A DNA stretch of 64,000 nucleotides from Pseudomonas sp. GD04019 (GCF_029837695.1 NZ_JAOEEA010000008.1:211543-275542), one strand, 5' to 3'. Positions 21,755 to 37,450 are shown, counted from the first letter of the stretch. Notes: generated from the sequence alone by a model not told the origin. Numbers and translations: made by a program.

Positions 21755-22974
21755 CCCTGCTGGCCCGCCTGCTCGCCGCCCCGTCGCCGCTGCGCACCCG
21801 TCGCGGCATCGACCTCGACTTCCCGCTGCTGGCCGGTTGCCTGGCCCTGCTCGGCCTGGGCCTGGTGATGATCACCTCGGCCAGTTCGGAAGTGGCCGCG
21901 GCCATGTCCGGCAACCCGCTGTACCACATGATCCGCCACCTGATTTACCTCGGCTTGGGCATCTCCGCCGCGCTGCTCACCCTGCTGATCCCGATGTCGC
22001 TGTGGCAGCGTTTCGGCGGCAGCCTGCTGATCGTCGCCTTCGTCCTGCTGGTGCTGGTATTGCTACCGGGCATCGGTCGTGAAGTGAACGGCGCCAAGCG
22101 CTGGATCGGCTTCGGCCTGTTCAATCTGCAGCCGTCCGAACTGGCCAAGCTGTTCACCCTGGTGTTCATCGCCGGCTACCTGGTGCGTCGCCAGGAAGAA
22201 GTACGCGAGAAGCTCTCCGGCTTCCTCAAGCCGATGCTGGTGCTCGGGCCGATGGCCGTGCTGCTGCTGGCCGAACCGGACTTCGGCGCCACCGTGGTGC
22301 TGTTCGGTTCCTGCATCGCCATGCTGTTCCTCGGCGGCATCAACCTGGTGCGTTTCATTCCGCTGGCCGGCGTGGTGCTCGGCCTCGGCGTGCTGGTGAT
22401 GACCAGCCAGGCCTACCGCCTGGAGCGCCTGACCAACTTCGTCGACCCCTGGGCCGACCAGTACGGCGCCGGCTACCAGCTGAGCCAGGCGCTGATCGCC
22501 TTCGGCCGTGGCGAATGGCTCGGCGTGGGCCTAGGCAACAGCATCCAGAAGCAGTTCTACCTGCCGGAAGCGCACACCGACTTCGTCTTCGCCGTGCTGG
22601 CCGAGGAACTGGGCATGGTCGGCGCGCTGGCCACCGTCGGTCTGTTCGTCTTCGTCGCCGTACGCGCCCTGTACATCGGCCTGTGGGCGGAGAAGGCCAA
22701 GCAGCTGTTCTCCGCCTACGTGGCCTACGGCATCGCCATGCAGTGGATCGGCCAGGTGCTGATCAACATCGGCGTGAACGTCGGCCTGCTGCCGACCAAG
22801 GGTCTGACGCTGCCGTTCCTCAGCTATGGCGGCAGCTCGCTGATCATCTGCTGCGTCAGCCTGGCCATGCTCCTGCGCATCGAGTGGGAGCGTCGCACCC
22901 AACTGGGCAGCGAGGAAGTGGAGTTCACCGAGTCGGACTTCTTCGACAGCGAGGAGGCCGGCCATGCGCGGTAA
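21751..22974 (+). CDS. ftsW: Septal peptidoglycan polymerase FtsW
   Basis: SEDS-family glycosyltransferase that polymerises lipid II at the septum with FtsI. 407 residues with about ten membrane helices. SEDS signatures: GAKRWIGFGLFNLQPSELAK, LLAEPDFGATVVLFG, YLPEAHTDFVFAVLAEELG, and the last loop GVNVGLLPTKGLTLPFLSYGGSSL (key part LPTKGLTLPFLSYGGSS). The glutamates of PEAHTDFVFAVLAEE are typical. Overlaps murD by 4 bp and murG by 11 bp. Confidence 0.96.
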   Translation: MTLLARLLAAPSPLRTRRGIDLDFPLLAGCLALLGLGLVMITSASSEVAAAMSGNPLYHMIRHLIYLGLGISAALLTLLIPMSLWQRFGGSLLIVAFVLLVLVLLPGIGREVNGAKRWIGFGLFNLQPSELAKLFTLVFIAGYLVRRQEEVREKLSGFLKPMLVLGPMAVLLLAEPDFGATVVLFGSCIAMLFLGGINLVRFIPLAGVVLGLGVLVMTSQAYRLERLTNFVDPWADQYGAGYQLSQALIAFGRGEWLGVGLGNSIQKQFYLPEAHTDFVFAVLAEELGMVGALATVGLFVFVAVRALYIGLWAEKAKQLFSAYVAYGIAMQWIGQVLINIGVNVGLLPTKGLTLPFLSYGGSSLIICCVSLAMLLRIEWERRTQLGSEEVEFTESDFFDSEEAGHAR

Positions 22975-24026
22975 TGTCCTGATCATGGCTGGCGGCACTG
23001 GCGGCCACGTGTTCCCGGCCCTGGCCTGCGCCCGCGAGTTCAAGGCGCGTGGCTATTCCGTGCACTGGCTGGGCACCCCGCGTGGCATCGAGAACGAACT
23101 GGTGCCGGCGGCCGAGCTGCCGCTGCACCTGATCCAGGTTTCCGGCCTGCGCGGCAAGGGCAAGCTGTCCCTGCTCAAGGCACCGTTCCAGCTGATCCGC
23201 GCGCTGTGGCAGGCGCGCAAGGTGATGCGCGAGCTGCAGCCGGTCTGCGTGCTGGGCATGGGTGGCTATGTCACCGGTCCGGGCGGCCTGGCCGCGCGGA
23301 TGAACGGCGCGCCGCTGGTGATCCATGAGCAAAATGCTGTGGCCGGCACTGCCAACCGCAGCCTGGCGCCGTTCGCCAGCCGTGTGTGCGAGGCCTTCCC
23401 GAACACTTTCTGCAAGGGCGACAAGCTGCGCACCACCGGCAACCCGGTGCGCGAGGAGTTGTTCCTGGAAACCCCGCGCGATGCCCTGGGCAAACGCCGG
23501 CCGCGCCTGCTGGTGCTGGGTGGCAGCCTGGGTGCCGAGCCGCTGAACAAACTGCTGCCCGCGGCCCTGGCCAAAGTGGCCGGCGAGCTGCGCCCGCAGG
23601 TGTTCCACCAGGCCGGCAAGCAACATGATCAAGTCACCGCGGAGCGTTATCGCGAAGCCGCGGTCGAAGCCGAGGTCGCGCCGTTCATCAAGGACATGGC
23701 TGCTGCCTACGCCTGGGCCGATCTGGTGATCTGCCGCGCCGGCGCGCTGACCGTCAGCGAGCTGGCCGCCGCCGGCCTGCCGTCGTTCCTCGTGCCGCTG
23801 CCGCACGCGATCGACGATCACCAGACCCGCAATGCCGAATATCTGGCCAAGGAGGGCGCCGCCTTCCTTCTGCCGCAACATGCCACTGACGCGGACAAGC
23901 TCGCCGCGCAGTTGACCGAGGTTCTGATGCATCCCGAAAAACTCAAGGCCATGGGCCGCACCGCGCGCAGCCTGGCCAAACCGGACGCCACCCGCACGGT
24001 GGTCGAAATCTGCCTGGAGGTGGCCC

Positions 24027-24034
<8 letters not shown>
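22964..24034 (+). CDS. murG: Lipid I : UDP-GlcNAc transferase MurG
   Basis: Peripheral membrane GT-B glycosyltransferase that converts lipid I to lipid II. 356 residues. Visible motifs: the glycine-rich loop [50 protein letters not shown] and the UDP-GlcNAc site [18 protein letters not shown] followed by [14 protein letters not shown]. It begins inside ftsW (11-bp overlap) and ends inside the murC start (8-bp overlap). Confidence 0.97.
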
Positions 24035-26413
<2,379 letters not shown>

Positions 26414-26416
26414 GTC

Positions 26417-27292
26417 ATGGTCGCCACTCTCCGTCACCACTCGCAGCCGATAGGAGGCGCCACCCGGCGTCAGCCTATCGCTGCGCGTGGCGCGAGCCGG
26501 ATGGTGGCCAAGGCACCGCTGTCCGCACGCCTGCCGAAGGCGGATTTCGGCGGTGTCGGCCGTGGCCTCAAGCGCCTGGGCTGGCCGTTGCTGCTGGTGG
26601 CCCTGGGCCTCGGTACCTACGAGGGCGCCCAGCGCCTGCTGCCATACGCCGACCGGCCGATTGCTCGGGTCAGCGTGCAGGGCGAGCTGAGCTACATCAG
26701 CCAGCAGGCCGTACAGGAGCGCATCGCGCCGTACGTCTCGGCCAGCTTCTTCACCATCAACCTGGCCGGCATGCGTGCCGAGCTGGAGCAGATGCCGTGG
26801 ATCGCCCACGCCGAAGTGCGCCGGGTGTGGCCGGACCAGGTGTCGATCACCCTGGAAGAGCAACTGCCGGTGGCCCGCTGGGGCAACGAGGCGCTGCTCA
26901 ACAACCAGGGCCGCGCCTTCGCCCCGCGCGAGGCGGCCAATTACGAACACCTGCCGATGCTGTCCGGGCCGCAACGCGCCCAGCAGCAGGTGATGCAGCA
27001 GTACCAAGTGCTCAGCCAGTTGCTGCGGCCGATGGGTTTCACCATCAGCAGCCTGGAGCTGCGCGAGCACGGCAGCTGGTTCATCAGTACCGCCCAGGGC
27101 GTGGACATCCTCCTGGGCCGGGATCACCTGGTCGACAAGATGCGCCGGTTCGCCGGCATCCACGACAAGGTGCTCAAGCAGCAGATCGCGAATATCGCGC
27201 GCATCGACCTGCGCTATGCCAACGGCCTGGCCGTGGCCTGGCGCGAGCCGGTGCCGCCGACGGCAACCGAAACGACGGTCGCCGTCCAGTGA
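26417..27292 (+). CDS. ftsQ: Cell division protein FtsQ
   Basis: Bitopic divisome protein that bridges early components and the FtsBL/FtsWI group. 291 residues: a basic cytoplasmic tail, one membrane helix ([19 protein letters not shown], about residues 54-72), a POTRA domain ([19 protein letters not shown] to about residue 140, with [18 protein letters not shown]), then the FtsQ domain ending [11 protein letters not shown]. Located between ddlB and ftsA as in other gammaproteobacteria. Confidence 0.95.
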   Translation: MVATLRHHSQPIGGATRRQPIAARGASRMVAKAPLSARLPKADFGGVGRGLKRLGWPLLLVALGLGTYEGAQRLLPYADRPIARVSVQGELSYISQQAVQERIAPYVSASFFTINLAGMRAELEQMPWIAHAEVRRVWPDQVSITLEEQLPVARWGNEALLNNQGRAFAPREAANYEHLPMLSGPQRAQQQVMQQYQVLSQLLRPMGFTISSLELREHGSWFISTAQGVDILLGRDHLVDKMRRFAGIHDKVLKQQIANIARIDLRYANGLAVAWREPVPPTATETTVAVQ

Positions 27293-27314
27293 ATCGAGGA
27301 GAACAGTAGAGATC

Positions 27315-28559
27315 ATGGCAAGCGTGCAGAGCGGCAAGATGATCGTCGGCCTGGACATCGGCACCTCCAAAGTGGTGGCGCTGGTGGGCGAGGTGACGGC
27401 CGATGGCGAGCTGGATATCGTCGGTATCGGCACCAGCCCGTCGCGCGGCCTGAAGAAGGGCGTGGTGGTGAACATCGAATCCACCGTGCAGTCGATCCAG
27501 CGCGCCATCGAAGAGGCACAGCTGATGGCCGGCTGCCGTATCCACTCGGCCTTCGTCGGCATCGCCGGCAACCACATCCGCAGCCTGAACAGCCATGGCA
27601 TCGTCGCCATCCGCGACCGCGAAGTGAGCCCGGCCGACCTGGAGCGCGTGCTCGACGCCGCCCAGGCCGTGGCCATCCCGGCCGACCAACGCGTGCTGCA
27701 CACCCTGCCGCAGGACTACGTGATCGATAACCAGGAGGGCGTGCGCGAGCCGCTCGGCATGTCCGGCGTGCGTCTGGAAGCCAAGGTGCACGTGGTCACC
27801 TGCGCCACCAACGCCGCGCAGAACGTCGAGAAGTGCGTGCGTCGCTGTGGCCTGGAAGTGGACGACATCATTCTGGAACAGCTGGCTTCCGCCTACTCGG
27901 TGCTGACCGAGGACGAAAAGGAGCTGGGCGTGTGCCTGGTCGATATCGGTGGCGGTACCACCGACATCGCCATCTTCGCCGATGGTGCGATACGTCACAC
28001 CGCGGTGATTCCGATCGCCGGCGACCAGGTCACCAATGATATTGCAATGGCATTACGCACCCCGACCCAGTATGCCGAGGAAATCAAGATTCGGTATGCT
28101 TGCGCCCTAGCCAAACTGGCGGGTCCAGGGGAAACCATCAAGGTTCCCAGTGTGGGAGACCGGCCACCGCGGGAGCTGTCCCGTCAAGCTCTGGCCGAGG
28201 TTGTTGAGCCCCGTTACGACGAGCTCTTCACCCTCATTCAGGCCGAGCTGCGGCGCAGCGGCTACGAGGACATGATCCCTGCCGGGATCGTCCTCACCGG
28301 CGGCACCGCCAAGATGGAAGGCGCCGTCGAACTGGCCGAAGAGATCTTTCACATGCCGGTGCGTTTGGGCGTACCCCACAGCGTCAAGGGACTGACCGAC
28401 GTCGTGCGTAATCCAATTTATTCCACAGGCGTGGGCCTGCTGATGTACGGGCTGCGGAAACAGTCCGACGGCTTCCACGCGCCTGGGATTCAGTATGGCG
28501 ATGAGCCCAAAACACCGGTACTGGAACGGCTGAAACGCTGGGTCCAGGGCAATTTCTGA
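27315..28559 (+). CDS. ftsA: Cell division protein FtsA
   Basis: Actin-like ATPase that tethers FtsZ to the membrane and recruits later division proteins. 414 residues. Nucleotide-site motifs: IVGLDIGTSKVVALVGE, CLVDIGGGTTDIAIF and GIVLTGGTAKMEGAVELAEE. The C-terminal amphipathic membrane helix is VLERLKRWVQGNF. I chose the ATG at 27315 (MASVQSGKM); upstream in-frame codons belong to the ftsQ region. A GGAGAA sequence lies about 12 bases upstream, somewhat far. Confidence 0.96.
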   Translation: MASVQSGKMIVGLDIGTSKVVALVGEVTADGELDIVGIGTSPSRGLKKGVVVNIESTVQSIQRAIEEAQLMAGCRIHSAFVGIAGNHIRSLNSHGIVAIRDREVSPADLERVLDAAQAVAIPADQRVLHTLPQDYVIDNQEGVREPLGMSGVRLEAKVHVVTCATNAAQNVEKCVRRCGLEVDDIILEQLASAYSVLTEDEKELGVCLVDIGGGTTDIAIFADGAIRHTAVIPIAGDQVTNDIAMALRTPTQYAEEIKIRYACALAKLAGPGETIKVPSVGDRPPRELSRQALAEVVEPRYDELFTLIQAELRRSGYEDMIPAGIVLTGGTAKMEGAVELAEEIFHMPVRLGVPHSVKGLTDVVRNPIYSTGVGLLMYGLRKQSDGFHAPGIQYGDEPKTPVLERLKRWVQGNF

Positions 28560-28611
28560 TGTGAAACCCGCGGTAGCTGTAGGCGATAACTAAAAAAGAA
28601 GGAGAGGGGAA

Positions 28612-29811
28612 ATGTTCGAACTAGTAGATAACGCTCCACAAAGCGCAGTTATCAAAGTCATCGGCGTGGGCGGCGGCGGCGGTAACGCTGTCAACCACAT
28701 GATCAAGAACAACATCGAAGGCGTGGAATTCATCTGCGCCAACACCGATGCCCAGGCGTTGAAGAACGTCGGCGCGCGCACCGTGCTGCAACTCGGCCCG
28801 GGCGTGACCAAGGGCCTGGGTGCCGGTACCAACCCGGAAATCGGCCGCCAGGCCGCCATGGAAGATCGCGAGCGCATCGCCGAAGTGCTGAGCGGTGCCG
28901 ACATGGTGTTCATCACCACCGGCATGGGTGGCGGCACCGGTACCGGTGCGGCGCCGATCATCGCCGAAGTGGCGAAAGAGATGGGCATCCTTACCGTTGC
29001 CGTGGTGACTCGTCCGTTCCCGTTCGAAGGCCGCAAGCGCATGCAGGTCGCCGACGAGGGCATCCGCGCTCTGTCCGATGTGGTCGACTCGCTGATCACT
29101 ATCCCCAACGAGAAGCTGCTGACCATCCTCGGCAAGGACGCCAGTCTGCTGTCCGCCTTCGCCAAGGCTGACGACGTGCTGTCTGGCGCCGTACGCGGTA
29201 TCTCCGACATTATGCAGCGTCCGGGCCTGATGAACGTCGACTTCGCCGACGTGAAGACCGTGATGGGCGAGATGGGCATGGCCATGATGGGCACCGGCTG
29301 CGCCAGCGGTCCGAACCGTGCTCGCGAGGCCACCGAGGCCGCCATCCGCAACCCGCTGCTGGAAGACGTCAACCTGCAGGGCGCGCGTGGCATCCTGGTC
29401 AACATCACCGCCGGTCTCGACCTGTCCCTGGGCGAGTACGCCGCGGTCGGCGAGATCATCGAGGCCTTCGCCTCGGAAGCCGCGACCGTCAAGGTCGGTG
29501 CTGTGATCGATCCGGACATGCGCGACGAGCTGCACGTGACCGTGGTCGCTACCGGCCTGGGCGCGCGCATCGAGAAGCCGGTCAAGGTGGTCGACAACAC
29601 CATCGCGGCTGCCGCCGTTGCCGTTCCGGCTGCCACCATCAGCGCCGCTCCTCGCGCTGCCGAGCAGCCGGCCGTCAACTACAAGGACTACGAGCGCCCG
29701 ACCGTTCAGCGCCAAAGCCTCGCCGGCAGTGCCGCCGCGGCCAAGCTGAACACTCAGGACGACCTGGACTATCTGGACATCCCGGCCTTCCTGCGTCGTC
29801 AGGCTGATTGA
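28612..29811 (+). CDS. ftsZ: Cell division GTPase FtsZ
   Basis: Tubulin-like GTPase that forms the Z ring. 399 residues. Motifs: IKVIGVGGGGGNAVNHM, the tubulin signature GGGTGTGAAP, synergy loop NVDFADVKTVMG with DFAD, and the conserved C-terminal peptide DYLDIPAFLRRQ that binds FtsA, ZipA and SlmA. An Ala/Pro-rich linker (about 320-380) precedes it. A strong AAGGAGAGGGG site precedes the ATG, much better than those of the upstream genes, which fits the high level of FtsZ. Confidence 0.98.
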   Translation: MFELVDNAPQSAVIKVIGVGGGGGNAVNHMIKNNIEGVEFICANTDAQALKNVGARTVLQLGPGVTKGLGAGTNPEIGRQAAMEDRERIAEVLSGADMVFITTGMGGGTGTGAAPIIAEVAKEMGILTVAVVTRPFPFEGRKRMQVADEGIRALSDVVDSLITIPNEKLLTILGKDASLLSAFAKADDVLSGAVRGISDIMQRPGLMNVDFADVKTVMGEMGMAMMGTGCASGPNRAREATEAAIRNPLLEDVNLQGARGILVNITAGLDLSLGEYAAVGEIIEAFASEAATVKVGAVIDPDMRDELHVTVVATGLGARIEKPVKVVDNTIAAAAVAVPAATISAAPRAAEQPAVNYKDYERPTVQRQSLAGSAAAAKLNTQDDLDYLDIPAFLRRQAD

Positions 29812-29844
29812 TGGTATCTATCAGGAGTATATCGGTGATTGGTG

Positions 29845-29871
29845 TTCAGCAAAGGGCGGTTCTGCTATCAT
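29845..29871 (+). promoter_or_regulatory. Candidate promoter for lpxC
   Basis: TATCAT (29866-29871) lies 46 bases before the lpxC ATG; the best -35 choices (GTGTTC at 29843 or TTCAGC at 29845) are poor. The 106-bp ftsZ-lpxC gap and lack of overlap suggest lpxC can be transcribed alone, as in E. coli. Confidence 0.3.
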
Positions 29872-29887
29872 CGCCGCCCATTGTTGA

Positions 29888-30829
<942 letters not shown>

Positions 30830-30855
30830 GCAATACCCTTCCCTTCTGTTGTATT

Positions 30856-30884
30856 CAGGCCACCCTCGGGTGGCCTGTTTTTTT
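30856..30884 (+). terminator. Rho-independent terminator after lpxC
   Basis: CAGGCCACC (30856-30864), loop CTCG, GGTGGCCTG (30869-30877), then TTTTTTT (30878-30884). Confidence 0.93.
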
Positions 30885-30913
30885 CTGACGCCTACCTCTA
30901 CTACATCGAGAAC

Positions 30914-31366
30914 TCAGTCGCGCTTGGCGTTGCGCGCCAGGCGCTCCAGGGCGGCGCGCAGCTTGGGGTCGCCGATACCTTCGGCGGCGCTGCACAGGCT
31001 GTCGGCGGCAGCCTCGGACAGCTCGCTCTTGTTTGCCTGATAGGTGGCGTGGGTGCTCGGTGGACGCACCTTGACCTGGATCTTCTGCAGCCCGGCGAAC
31101 TCCGGCAGTACCTGCAACATGCGCTGCAAGCGGCGCTGCTGATAGTGCAGGCGAGTGGCCCAGTGGCCGTTGCTGGTCAGCAACAACAGACAGCCATCGT
31201 GCCAGCTGGCCACCTGGCAATGCTCGCGGGCGGCCGGCTCCAGCTGTGCCTCGACCAGCGCCTGCAGCTTGCCCAGGCGCTGGGCGGCACTGAGCAGCGC
31301 GCGCAGCGGCTTGTGCTCGCGCAGCAGGGCATCGGCGGTCTTGGCGGGTGGTGGGCGAAGGCTCAT
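30914..31366 (-). CDS. dciA: DciA-like protein (DUF721), probable replicative helicase loader
   Basis: Proteins of this family (formerly DUF721) act as ancestral loaders or regulators of DnaB in bacteria that lack DnaC. 150 residues from MSLRPPPAKTADALL; the domain contains LREHKPLRALLSAAQRLGKLQ, REHCQVASWHDGCLLLLTSNGHWATRLHY (in parts) and a C-terminal Lys/Arg-rich stretch. An earlier ATG at 31396 would add ten unconserved residues. The gene lies alone on the minus strand between lpxC and secA. Assignment is by family resemblance and position. Confidence 0.82.
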   Translation of the reverse strand: MSLRPPPAKTADALLREHKPLRALLSAAQRLGKLQALVEAQLEPAAREHCQVASWHDGCLLLLTSNGHWATRLHYQQRRLQRMLQVLPEFAGLQKIQVKVRPPSTHATYQANKSELSEAAADSLCSAAEGIGDPKLRAALERLARNAKRD

Positions 31367-31612
31367 GGCGGCGGATTCGTGGGCTGGTGCGCCCATGTTA
31401 GCAAAGGCCCTTGCAGCTGTCGGTCACCGTCCCCATATAAGGCTTACGGCGTGCCTGCGGGCATGCTTGGCGTATCCGGCAGACTCGCAGGAGTTCACCC
31501 TTTTCTCGCCAACGTTTCCGAGTAGAATGCCCCCTTTGCACGCAGCCGAGCTGGCTGCCGGGCTGGCCTTCTGCGCCGCCCCCCATCCCCCAGAGTGGAA
31601 GAATCTGCCGAT

Positions 31613-34345
<2,733 letters not shown>

Positions 34346-34370
34346 ACCGCACCAGGCCTGCTATACAAGA

Positions 34371-34406
34371 AACGCCGCGACCGGCTCTGCCGCTCGCGGC
34401 GTTTTT
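34371..34406 (+). terminator. Rho-independent terminator after secA
   Basis: AACGCCGCGA (34371-34380) pairs with TCGCGGCGTT (34394-34403), followed by T residues to 34406. Confidence 0.92.
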
Positions 34407-34444
34407 CCAATTGATGTGTCACTGTCCAAGTAAGGAGCGCTCCT

Positions 34445-35677
34445 ATGGCCGTTGGTCTCGGTCCCCTGCCCACACTGCATCCGGTTCCCGGTTTCGAACT
34501 CGGCATTTCCTCCGCCGGCATCAAGCGCCCGGGGCGCAAGGACGTGGTGGTGATGCGCTGCGCCGAAGGCTCGCGGGTGGCCGGCGTGACCACCACCAAC
34601 GCCTTCTGCGCCGCCCCGGTGATCGTCACCCGTGAGCGCATGGCCGGCGATGTGCGCTACCTGCTGACCAACACCGGCAACGCCAACGCCGGCACCGGTC
34701 CGGATGGCCTGAGCAACGCCCGCCGCACCTGCGCCGCGCTGGCCGCGCTGACCGGTGTGGCCGAGGAGGCGGTGCTGCCGTTCTCCACCGGTGTCATCGG
34801 CGAGCCGCTGCCGGTGGCCAAGATCGAGGGCGCGCTGCAGGCTGCCCTGGACGATCTGCACGAGGATCACTGGGCCGAAGCCGCCACCGGCATCATGACC
34901 ACCGACACCCTGCCCAAGGGTGCCAGCCGCCAGTTCCAGCATGATGGCGTGACCGTCACCGTGACCGGCATCAGCAAAGGCGCCGGCATGATCCGTCCGA
35001 ACATGGCCACCATGCTCGGCTACATCGCCACCGACGCCAAGGTTGCTGGCGATGTGCTGCAGGCTCTGGTGCGTGACGCTGCCAACAAGTCGTTCAACCG
35101 CATCACCATTGACGGCGATACCTCGACCAACGACTGCTGCATGTTGATCGCCACCGGCCAAGCCAAACTGCCGGAAATCACCGCGGCCTCCGGCGAGCTG
35201 TTCGCCAAGCTCAAGCAGGCGGTGCTGGAGGTGTTTATGGAAGTGGCCCAGGCCATCGTCCGTGACGGCGAGGGCGCCACCAAGTTCGTCACCGTGCAGG
35301 TCAACGGCGGCGGCAATCCCCAGGAGTGCCTGGATGTGGCCTACGCCGTGGCCCACTCGCCGCTGATCAAGACCGCGCTGTTCGCCTCCGATCCCAACTG
35401 GGGCCGTATCCTCGCAGCCGTTGGCTACGCCGGCGTGCCGAACCTGGACGTGAGCCTGATCGATGTGTTCCTCGGTGATGCGCTTCAAGGAGAGGTGCGT
35501 ATTGCCAGCCAGGGTGGCCGCGACGCGGCTTATACCGAGGACCAAGGCGCGGCGGTCATGGCCCGCGAGGAGATCGGCATCCGCATCGAGCTGGGCCGCG
35601 GCGATTGCAGCGAAACGATCTGGACCACCGATCTGTCCCACGAGTACGTGAAGATCAACGCCGAATACCGCACCTGA
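34445..35677 (+). CDS. argJ: Bifunctional ornithine acetyltransferase / N-acetylglutamate synthase
   Basis: Recycles the acetyl group from N-acetylornithine to glutamate in arginine synthesis; many family members also use acetyl-CoA. 410 residues. The precursor cleaves itself before the nucleophilic threonine, T189 in [14 protein letters not shown]. Other signatures: [38 protein letters not shown] and [16 protein letters not shown], ending INAEYRT. Whether it is mono- or bifunctional is not readable from sequence. Confidence 0.95.
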   Translation: MAVGLGPLPTLHPVPGFELGISSAGIKRPGRKDVVVMRCAEGSRVAGVTTTNAFCAAPVIVTRERMAGDVRYLLTNTGNANAGTGPDGLSNARRTCAALAALTGVAEEAVLPFSTGVIGEPLPVAKIEGALQAALDDLHEDHWAEAATGIMTTDTLPKGASRQFQHDGVTVTVTGISKGAGMIRPNMATMLGYIATDAKVAGDVLQALVRDAANKSFNRITIDGDTSTNDCCMLIATGQAKLPEITAASGELFAKLKQAVLEVFMEVAQAIVRDGEGATKFVTVQVNGGGNPQECLDVAYAVAHSPLIKTALFASDPNWGRILAAVGYAGVPNLDVSLIDVFLGDALQGEVRIASQGGRDAAYTEDQGAAVMAREEIGIRIELGRGDCSETIWTTDLSHEYVKINAEYRT

Positions 35678-35688
35678 GCCATGTGCTT

Positions 35689-35726
35689 CCCCTCTCCCTG
35701 TGGGAGAGGGGTTGGGGGTAAGGGTG
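35689..35726. repeat. Intergenic palindromic repeat (REP-like) after argJ
   Basis: CCCCTCTCCC (35689-35698) and GGGAGAGGGG (35702-35711) form a perfect 10-bp stem with a TGT loop, followed by TTGGGGGTAAGGGTG. This form of hairpin plus G-rich tail recurs in intergenic regions of many pseudomonads. Only one copy is in this window. A second hairpin, CGCGGCC (35801-35807)/GGCCGCG (35813-35819), lies in the same gap. Either could act as a transcript end for argJ. Confidence 0.65.
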
Positions 35727-35854
35727 TTGCAGGCGACTCGCAGCCCCGGCTCTGTGCTGCCATTCCCCTGCTCATAGGGGCATGCGCAAGCGGAATTGTC
35801 CGCGGCCGGCGAGGCCGCGTACGCTCCGCCTACAACCTTTCTAGGAGAGCGAAC

Positions 35855-36487
35855 ATGTCCCTCAAGCTGGTGATCGGCGACAAGAACTATTCCTCCTGGT
35901 CGCTGCGCGCGGCCCTGGTCATGGACCTGACCGGGGTGCCCTACGAGGAGATCCTGGTGCATCTGTACCGGCCGGACAGCCGCAGCCAGCTGCTGGCCCA
36001 TGCGCCGACCGGCAAGGTGCCGGTGCTGCACACCGAGGAAGGTCCGGTGTGGGATTCGCTGGCCATCGCCGAATACCTCGCCGAGCGCTTCCCCGAAGCG
36101 CACCTCTGGCCTCGTGGCCAGTACGCCCGCGCCTTGGCGCGCAGCGTGTGCGCCGAGATGCACAGCGGCTTCATGGCCCTGCGCAGCCACATGTCCATGG
36201 ACCTGGCGCGCGACCAGGCCCTGGCCGAGATTCCCGCCGAGGCCCAGGCCGATATCCAGCGCGTATGCAAGCTATGGGCGGACTGCCGTCAGCGCTTCGG
36301 CCAGGACGGTCCGTTCCTGTTCGGCCATGCCAGCATCGCCGATGCCTTCTTCGCCCCGGTGGCGGCGCGCCTGCGCAGCTATCGCGTGGAGCTGCCGGCC
36401 GAGGCCGCCGCTTACGTCGACACCATCTACCAGTGGCCGGCCTTCCAACGCTGGTACCAGGCCGCGCTGCAGGAGACCAGGGCTTGA
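35855..36487 (+). CDS. Glutathione S-transferase family protein
   Basis: GST-fold protein of 210 residues; substrate unknown. The thioredoxin-like N-terminal domain reads LVIGDKNYSSWSLRAALVMDLTGVPYEEI with a serine pair at the usual active-site position, PTGKVPVLHTEEGPVWDSLAIAEYLAERFPEA containing the cis-Pro and the glutathione-binding Asp-Ser, and an alpha-helical C-terminal domain. The ATG at 35855 has AGGAGA 6 bases upstream. Its stop overlaps the TTG start of the Nudix gene, so the two are probably co-translated. Confidence 0.9.
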   Translation: MSLKLVIGDKNYSSWSLRAALVMDLTGVPYEEILVHLYRPDSRSQLLAHAPTGKVPVLHTEEGPVWDSLAIAEYLAERFPEAHLWPRGQYARALARSVCAEMHSGFMALRSHMSMDLARDQALAEIPAEAQADIQRVCKLWADCRQRFGQDGPFLFGHASIADAFFAPVAARLRSYRVELPAEAAAYVDTIYQWPAFQRWYQAALQETRA

Positions 36488-37425
36488 AACGCATTCATGT
36501 GGCCGCCGCGGTGATCCGTGGCGGCGATGGCCGGGTACTGCTCGCCAAGCGCCCGCAGGACAAGCACCAGGGTGGCCTCTGGGAGTTTCCCGGCGGCAAG
36601 GTGGAGGAGGGCGAGGCGGTCGAGCTGGCCCTGGCCCGCGAGCTGGAGGAGGAGCTGGGCATTCGCGTAGGCACCGCCCGGCCGCTGATCCAGGTGCACC
36701 ACGACTACCCGGACAAGCAGGTGCTGCTGGATGTCTGGGAAGTCTCCGCCTTCAGCGGCGAACCGCACGGCGCCGAGGGCCAGCCACTGGCCTGGGCCAG
36801 CGAGCGCGAGCTGCTCGACTACGAGTTCCCCGCCGCCAACCAGCCGATAGTTGCGGCGGCGCGCCTGCCCGACACCTACCTGATCACACCCGAGGGCCTG
36901 GAGCCGGCCGAACTGATGCGCGGCGTGCGTGCGGCCCTGGCCAGCGGCGCCAAGTTGATCCAGCTGCGCGCGCCGAACATGTTCGATCCGCAGTACCGTG
37001 ACCTGGCCGTGGATATTCAGGGCCTGTGTGCCGGCAAGGCGCAGTTGATGCTCAAGGGGCCGCTGGAGTGGCTGGGCGACTTCCCTGCCGCCGGCTGGCA
37101 TCTGACGGCCGAGCAGCTGCGCAAGTACGTCGCCAACGGCCGGCCGTTCCCCGGCCAGCGCTGGCTGGCAGCTTCCTGCCACACGGCCGAGGAACTGGCA
37201 CTGGCCGCGCGCATGGGGGTGGACTTCGTCACCCTGTCGCCGGTGCAGGCCACCCAGACGCATCCCGAGGCCACGCCGCTGGGCTGGGAGGCCGCTACCG
37301 AGCTGCTGCGTGGCTGTAACCTGCCGGCCTTCCTGCTCGGTGGCGTCGGCCCGCAGGATCGCCAGCGGGCCTGGCAGGCCGGGGCGCAGGGCGTGGCTGG
37401 TATCCGCGCGTTCTGGCCGCAATGA
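36484..37425 (+). CDS. Nudix hydrolase (MutT-like) fused to a thiamine-phosphate-synthase-like domain
   Basis: 313 residues in two domains. Residues about 1-130 are a Nudix hydrolase with the box GGKVEEGEAVELALARELEEELGI and the MutT-like lead HQGGLWEFPGGK, suggesting clean-up of oxidised dGTP (8-oxo-dGTP). Residues about 135-313 are a TIM barrel like ThiE/TenI (YLITPEGL, LIQLRAPN, GWHLTAEQL, DFVTLSPVQATQTHP, LLGGVGPQDR), whose role in the fusion is unknown. The start is TTG at 36484, giving MKRIHVAAAVI, and overlaps the upstream GST stop by 4 bp. Confidence 0.92.
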   Translation: MKRIHVAAAVIRGGDGRVLLAKRPQDKHQGGLWEFPGGKVEEGEAVELALARELEEELGIRVGTARPLIQVHHDYPDKQVLLDVWEVSAFSGEPHGAEGQPLAWASERELLDYEFPAANQPIVAAARLPDTYLITPEGLEPAELMRGVRAALASGAKLIQLRAPNMFDPQYRDLAVDIQGLCAGKAQLMLKGPLEWLGDFPAAGWHLTAEQLRKYVANGRPFPGQRWLAASCHTAEELALAARMGVDFVTLSPVQATQTHPEATPLGWEAATELLRGCNLPAFLLGGVGPQDRQRAWQAGAQGVAGIRAFWPQ

Positions 37426-37429
37426 CATC

Positions 37430-37450
37430 AGCGATGCCCTTGGCATCGCT
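37430..37450. terminator. Hairpin between convergent genes (possible terminator)
   Basis: AGCGATGCC (37430-37438), loop CTT, GGCATCGCT (37442-37450). It fills most of the 30-bp gap between two convergent genes. The right side has only ATCTTT, so termination strength is doubtful. Confidence 0.5.
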
